Source: Bryopsis sp. KO-2023
Taxonomy: Eukaryota > Chlorophyta > Ulvophyceae > Bryopsidales > Bryopsidaceae
Length of the DNA: 64,000 nt
Direction of reading: 5' to 3'
Assembly: GCA_030272585.1 (NCBI GenBank)
Contig: BSYQ01000005.1
Location: 3,875,501-3,939,500 of the forward strand
Below the pieces are notes generated by a model. It saw only the letters and a list, made by a program, of their open reading frames with translations. It was not told where the DNA came from and searched no databases. Shown here in pieces: positions 61,028-64,000 of the stretch. The translations under genes and the position numbers were made by a program. Position 1 is the stretch's first letter, and each line of letters opens with the position of its first letter.

Positions 61028-63805
61028 ATGGCCCACCCCAGAGGACCTCCAAACAGGCTGATCAACAGTCAGTTAACCGCCTTCACTGGGGCAGAGAAGG
61101 AAGATGTGGCCACCTGGATACGGTCATACGAGATTCTCGCCACAGGCTCAGGGTGGAGTGTACCACCAGCGGTGCCGGACCATGAGGATCAGAGAATTGA
61201 GAGACTCGTCCTGTATACGACGGGGAAAGCGCGATCATGGGTGGACAATTGGACGGCCAGACACCCTACACATGTGGGAGGGCTGCCGAACCCAGAAAGG
61301 ACATGGCAGGAGTTACAAATGGGCATGTTGGCAAGGTTTGGAGTGGCGCCAGCGACGTTGGTGGCCCGTATCTTGGAACGGAAACAAAAGAATGACGAAA
61401 CTGTGGGAGAATACGCTTCGGCACTCTCCCAGATGCAGCAACAACTCAATGCGAGTCGAGCCCCAGGCAGTCCCGCCGTGGCCGACGAACTTCTACTGCA
61501 ATTGTTTAAGAACGGAGTGCGGGAGGATCTTGCCCCCATCCTGCTGGGTTTTACAGGAGATACCCTGGATGAAGCAGTGGCAAGAGCCAGACAGATCGAA
61601 GAGAGACAAGTGCGGCCGGGGCCAAAGCGAAAGACAACGATCAACACACTGGAGGAACTGCAGGACCAAGCAGTGATGGAGCCAGTCCTGGCGGAAGTAA
61701 ATATTATGGATCAGCGGGTGAACGAACAAATCGAGAATTTGAGGAAGGAGGTGCGCGAACACCAAACCACCACGGACTCGCGACTCAGAGGAGTGGAGCA
61801 GCATGTGAGAACCTCTGGGCAGCAGTTTGGCGAACTCAAAAGTATGATCTCCACTCTATCAGGAATGGTGGCGGATGTGAGACAGCCTAATGTGCCAGAG
61901 CCAGGAGGAGGGAACTATGGAAACACTGGGGGTACCGGAGCAAACCAAGTGCCAATCAATGGAGGCAGAGGGCAAGGGGCCTACAGAGGCAATGGCTGGG
62001 GAAATGGAGGAGGCAGAGGACGGGGAACTCGGAACAATGGCAATGGAGGAAGAGGCTGGGGAGGAGGGCGTTATGATGTGAACAAAGTCAGATGTTGGCA
62101 CTGCTCGCGCCTTGGCCATTATGCCAGCCAGTGTCCTGAACATTTAAACTTCTTCCAGGCGGAAATGGGGGACCACCTGGTGATGGACTTTGAGCAAACG
62201 GACCCTGGGGCAACCACCACAGAAGGACCCGAGGAGGTTCTGGCACCAATCTGGTACTCTGAAATGGATATTGACCACGGGGGCTTGGACAGGGACCAGG
62301 GAGGCAGTGGAGGAACCCCCATGGACACGAGCCCAATACCTTCGGAACCTCGAGCAGATGCTGGGGAGGAAGTTGTGATGGAGGAACCAAAGGAGGAACC
62401 AGAACCCCCACAGCAGGAGGAGAAGACAAAGTCTGTGCCTGAACCAGAAGGTGTGCCGAAGCCACAAGATGAGCCACAAGGATCGAGACCAGTTATGTTA
62501 CCACCGATGTTCCCACCACCCATGCGGCCACCGTCCCCACGGAATACCATGACCAAGAAAAAGAAAATGGGGAAAAAGACGGCGGGAGAGCCAAAGGAGA
62601 AGAAAATGTTTACCGCGACAGAAGCCAAAAAGTTTGTGGAGGGCCTGATGACGGAGGTTCCAGTGGCGAGTCTGTGCCAGCACCACCCAGAGTTGATCGA
62701 TGCATGGTTGAAGGCACTGAGGGTGCCCATGGCTAAAGTACCTGCAATCACTACTGTGGAGGGAGTGGGCAAGCCCAGCCCATATGCAGTCACTACCGCC
62801 ACAGCTAAGATCATGGAGACCAAGGTACCAGGGGCCATCATTGATACGGGGGCGAGTGCTTGTGTGATATCGGCCCAACTCCTAGCACGGACAGGGTTGA
62901 CCCACCTGATGGAGGCACCGAAGGGGAGGTACAGGGATTGCAATGGCGAGACTAGGCAAGCTCTGGGGTACATCCCTGCCCTGCCCATCGCCCTTGGACA
63001 ATGCAAACAGATCGTACCGTGCCATGTAGTGGAGAACGAACATCTATCCCTGATCATTGGGACCCCGTGGTTGGTGGATACCGGTACAGAGATCCACTTT
63101 GGTTTCAAGCGGCTCACTCCGTGTGTGGCAGGACGGCGAGTAGGTCACGTACCCATCGAGTTCCTTCACACAACGACGCCTGAGAGTGCTGCAGTCGTCG
63201 CAGTTTACCAAACCCTCCGATCGATCGAAGAAACGAGCGCCGCCCCAGAACCGCCAGCAGCCCCCACTGGAAAGCAGCCACAGCAGGATTCAATGACGAG
63301 CCAAACGCCACCAGGGGAACGCCGACCAGATGGGTTTATCCAGCCCTACCTCTACGTTCCTCAACCCCCTCCTCTGTGGGTCACCAAGCGCCAGAAGGCA
63401 GTGCTGCAGGAGTGCTGCGCTATTCGGCGGGGAAAGGGGATGAGTGAGGCGGCGGCCACACATCTGTATCACCAAGAGGCAGAAATACTGGACACCAGGG
63501 GGAGGCACCACGGAGGGACAAAGAGGGAGTTCAAAAAGATCCACGACGAAAGGTTGAGATGCGAGGGAGAACCGAGAAAAAGGGATGCTATCACAAGGGA
63601 GTATTTCCGAAGGTGCGACGCTGTGACGAGCGCACAGAGGGAGGAGTCGGAGGAGATGTTGGGGCACTTCCGCAGGGAGGCCCAGAGGTGGAGGCCAGTG
63701 GAGGGTGGCGAGACTGGAGGGGGGACCTCCACAGCAGCCGCAGCTGGCGGGGAGGGGAGGAGTGAGCCACCAAGGGTGGTGAGCTACGACTCCTCGGATT
63801 TTTAA
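58700..63805 (+). CDS. Gag-protease polyprotein of D2
   Basis: CTG 58700 in AGTCTGG is the candidate start of the extended form; ATG 61028 is the first ATG and starts the Gag core (Met-Ala-His-Pro, residue ~777). Domains: Trp-rich N-terminal domain (FIGPIPAIFEDEWVAVW), acidic region with twelve 30-residue repeats, Ser/Glu-rich and poly-Pro stretch, Gag core (FTGAEKEDVATWIRSY), coiled-coil-like part, Gly/Arg-rich run, CCHC (CWHCSRLGHYASQCP, ~1132), aspartic protease (AIIDTGASACVIS, ~1380; IIGTPWL) and charged helical C-terminus. It ends GAT TTT TAA. The frame is fully intact. Which start is used cannot be decided from sequence. Confidence 0.88.
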   Translation: MDDQELKAAGFRLRLYHWQEREQVAEEVAYRPPLTIHPEFIGPIPAIFEDEWVAVWCHRFRAKSFWWIYQSVLTGLLTKEEGDSQTRELFSNDLSGLFKLARDRARDHEVSRLFWGEHEAARLGTERVEERVSEELQKAEQQWKTKFLKGLEDEYHQRTEGDAEGSRPASRNSPDLSGGAGEVGGVGEPEEKPDSEISEESLGGSAETVHDETEQSSAREQPRVESEDEGRESHEDFPRDWEAEVVVEEVEVEPVEEGASEGDLVGATDQEEAEVVVEEVEVEPVEEGASEGDLVGATDQEEAEVVVEEVEVEPVEEGASEGDLVGATDQEEAEVVVEEVEVEPVEEGASEGDLVGATDQEEAEVVVEEVEVEPVEEGASEGDLVGATDQEEAGVVVEEVEVEPVEEGASEGDLVGATDQEEAEVVVEEVEVEPVEEGASEGGLVGATDQEEAEVVVEEVEVEPVEEGASEGDLVGATDQEEAEVVVEEVGVEPVGEGASEGGLVGATDQEEAEVVVEEVEVEPVEEGASEGDLVGATDQEEAEVVVEEVGVEPVGEGASEGDLVGATDQEEAEVVVEEVGVEPVEEGASEGDLVGTTDHEEAGVEPVEEGGSAAVPGSSGETNGAGSGGGTEYHSAASWAEGRAYRIEPGFPEDPSEPSSTTSDEEESHEGEGERESTSSSGEGSLPPDQPPLNPFFAFDEEEGESGSSSSAEEEPLPDQPPLNPFAFEVGLPYLQPPVPPVPPPVPPVPPGPPPVPPPPPPPPPPPHPPGGVGAMAHPRGPPNRLINSQLTAFTGAEKEDVATWIRSYEILATGSGWSVPPAVPDHEDQRIERLVLYTTGKARSWVDNWTARHPTHVGGLPNPERTWQELQMGMLARFGVAPATLVARILERKQKNDETVGEYASALSQMQQQLNASRAPGSPAVADELLLQLFKNGVREDLAPILLGFTGDTLDEAVARARQIEERQVRPGPKRKTTINTLEELQDQAVMEPVLAEVNIMDQRVNEQIENLRKEVREHQTTTDSRLRGVEQHVRTSGQQFGELKSMISTLSGMVADVRQPNVPEPGGGNYGNTGGTGANQVPINGGRGQGAYRGNGWGNGGGRGRGTRNNGNGGRGWGGGRYDVNKVRCWHCSRLGHYASQCPEHLNFFQAEMGDHLVMDFEQTDPGATTTEGPEEVLAPIWYSEMDIDHGGLDRDQGGSGGTPMDTSPIPSEPRADAGEEVVMEEPKEEPEPPQQEEKTKSVPEPEGVPKPQDEPQGSRPVMLPPMFPPPMRPPSPRNTMTKKKKMGKKTAGEPKEKKMFTATEAKKFVEGLMTEVPVASLCQHHPELIDAWLKALRVPMAKVPAITTVEGVGKPSPYAVTTATAKIMETKVPGAIIDTGASACVISAQLLARTGLTHLMEAPKGRYRDCNGETRQALGYIPALPIALGQCKQIVPCHVVENEHLSLIIGTPWLVDTGTEIHFGFKRLTPCVAGRRVGHVPIEFLHTTTPESAAVVAVYQTLRSIEETSAAPEPPAAPTGKQPQQDSMTSQTPPGERRPDGFIQPYLYVPQPPPLWVTKRQKAVLQECCAIRRGKGMSEAAATHLYHQEAEILDTRGRHHGGTKREFKKIHDERLRCEGEPRKRDAITREYFRRCDAVTSAQREESEEMLGHFRREAQRWRPVEGGETGGGTSTAAAAGGEGRSEPPRVVSYDSSDF
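59431..60510 (+). repeat. 90-bp tandem repeat in D2 gag, 12 copies
   Basis: Twelve 30-residue acidic units (EVEVEPVEEGASEGDLVG plus ATDQEEAEVVVE). No unit contains an ATG in any sense frame. The last unit is degenerate (TTDHEEAG). Confidence 0.96.
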
Positions 63806-64000
63806 GTGGGCCGGCCACCGACGTCCTTCTTCGGCGACACCTGAAGGGGTGGCGGAGGTGGTTCGGTCCCACAAAGGGGAATAAAGGGAAAAGGGGAAGA
63901 GGGCGGCGTGGCAAGCGTGCGGGTAAACGAGAACAATGGCGTCGAGCAGGCAGGAGGATCAAGGAGCAGGAAGCGAGAATGCAACGCCAAACGGAAGAAG
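63799..64000 (+). CDS. pol of D2, first codons (cut by window end)
   Basis: From the U-run at 63799 the -1 frame is open to the window end and encodes the same Arg/Lys-rich start as D pol, reaching ATG 63979 (MQRQTEE). RT lies beyond the window. Confidence 0.7.

Larger units (their letters stand above)
58083..64000 (+). mobile_element. Element D2, 5' part of a second family D copy
   Basis: Plus-strand LTR, PBS, leader, complete gag-protease and the first bases of pol. It is inserted in A4; the left duplication should be GTCAGC (58077-58082). It differs from D by scattered substitutions and by repeat number in gag. Confidence 0.93.

Overview
This is eukaryotic DNA made almost entirely of LTR retrotransposons inserted into one another. 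I see no host gene, rRNA or tRNA. Chromodomain integrase, separate Gag and Pol frames, Kozak-type starts (ATGG) and TATA boxes inside LTRs all mark a eukaryote with a repeat-rich genome of roughly even base composition. I cannot name the lineage from sequence alone; a fungus or an alga is possible.

Six Ty3/gypsy-like groups can be told apart. A is a chromovirus (LTR 420/426 bp, Gag, Pol with chromodomain, plus a third ORF with its own TATA box). B has a 586-bp LTR. C and D are related (LTR 592 and 531 bp). E is a short element with protease, RT and RNase H but no integrase. F is an eroded element with a 260-bp LTR. A, B, C, D and E share the primer-binding site TGGTTTCGGAGC.

Layout. Left nest: F (1-2210) sits in A0 (2211-3806), which sits in B2 (3807-6634), which sits in the 5' LTR of E (to 11177). 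A 122-bp island (11178-11299) may be pre-insertion DNA. Right nest: C starts at 11300 and is split by B1 (13866-42464), D (43476-56149) and A4 (57712 on). B1 carries A1 (17810-27900) and A2 (31219-41299); A2 carries a solo LTR, A3 (35784-36209). A4 is cut by D2 (58083 to the window end). Target-site duplications join the pieces: CCCAGC for B1, CGCATG for D, ATGAG for A1, GTGAA for A2, CTGGC for A3. LTR pairs of A1, A2, B1 and D look identical by eye, so the burst is recent.

Most unusual points. (1) In B, D and D2 the sense strand has no ATG in any frame from the LTR TATA box to the Gag-core ATG (about 1.3 kb in B, 2.3-2.7 kb in D/D2), yet one frame stays open and encodes a conserved, Met-free N-terminal extension. 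A CTG in good context (AGTCTGG) is conserved near its start, which suggests non-AUG initiation plus leaky scanning. (2) In B, D and E the 3' LTR carries 7-8 terminal bases (GGTYACA) that the 5' LTR lacks. They match a block just inside the 3' LTR, within a palindrome GGTYACAGC|TGTAACC. (3) Recoding signals differ by family: slippery site plus stem-loop in A, stop plus hairpin in E, U-run at the gag stop in C/D. (4) D has an integrase fused to a long protein with an internal signal-peptide-like start.
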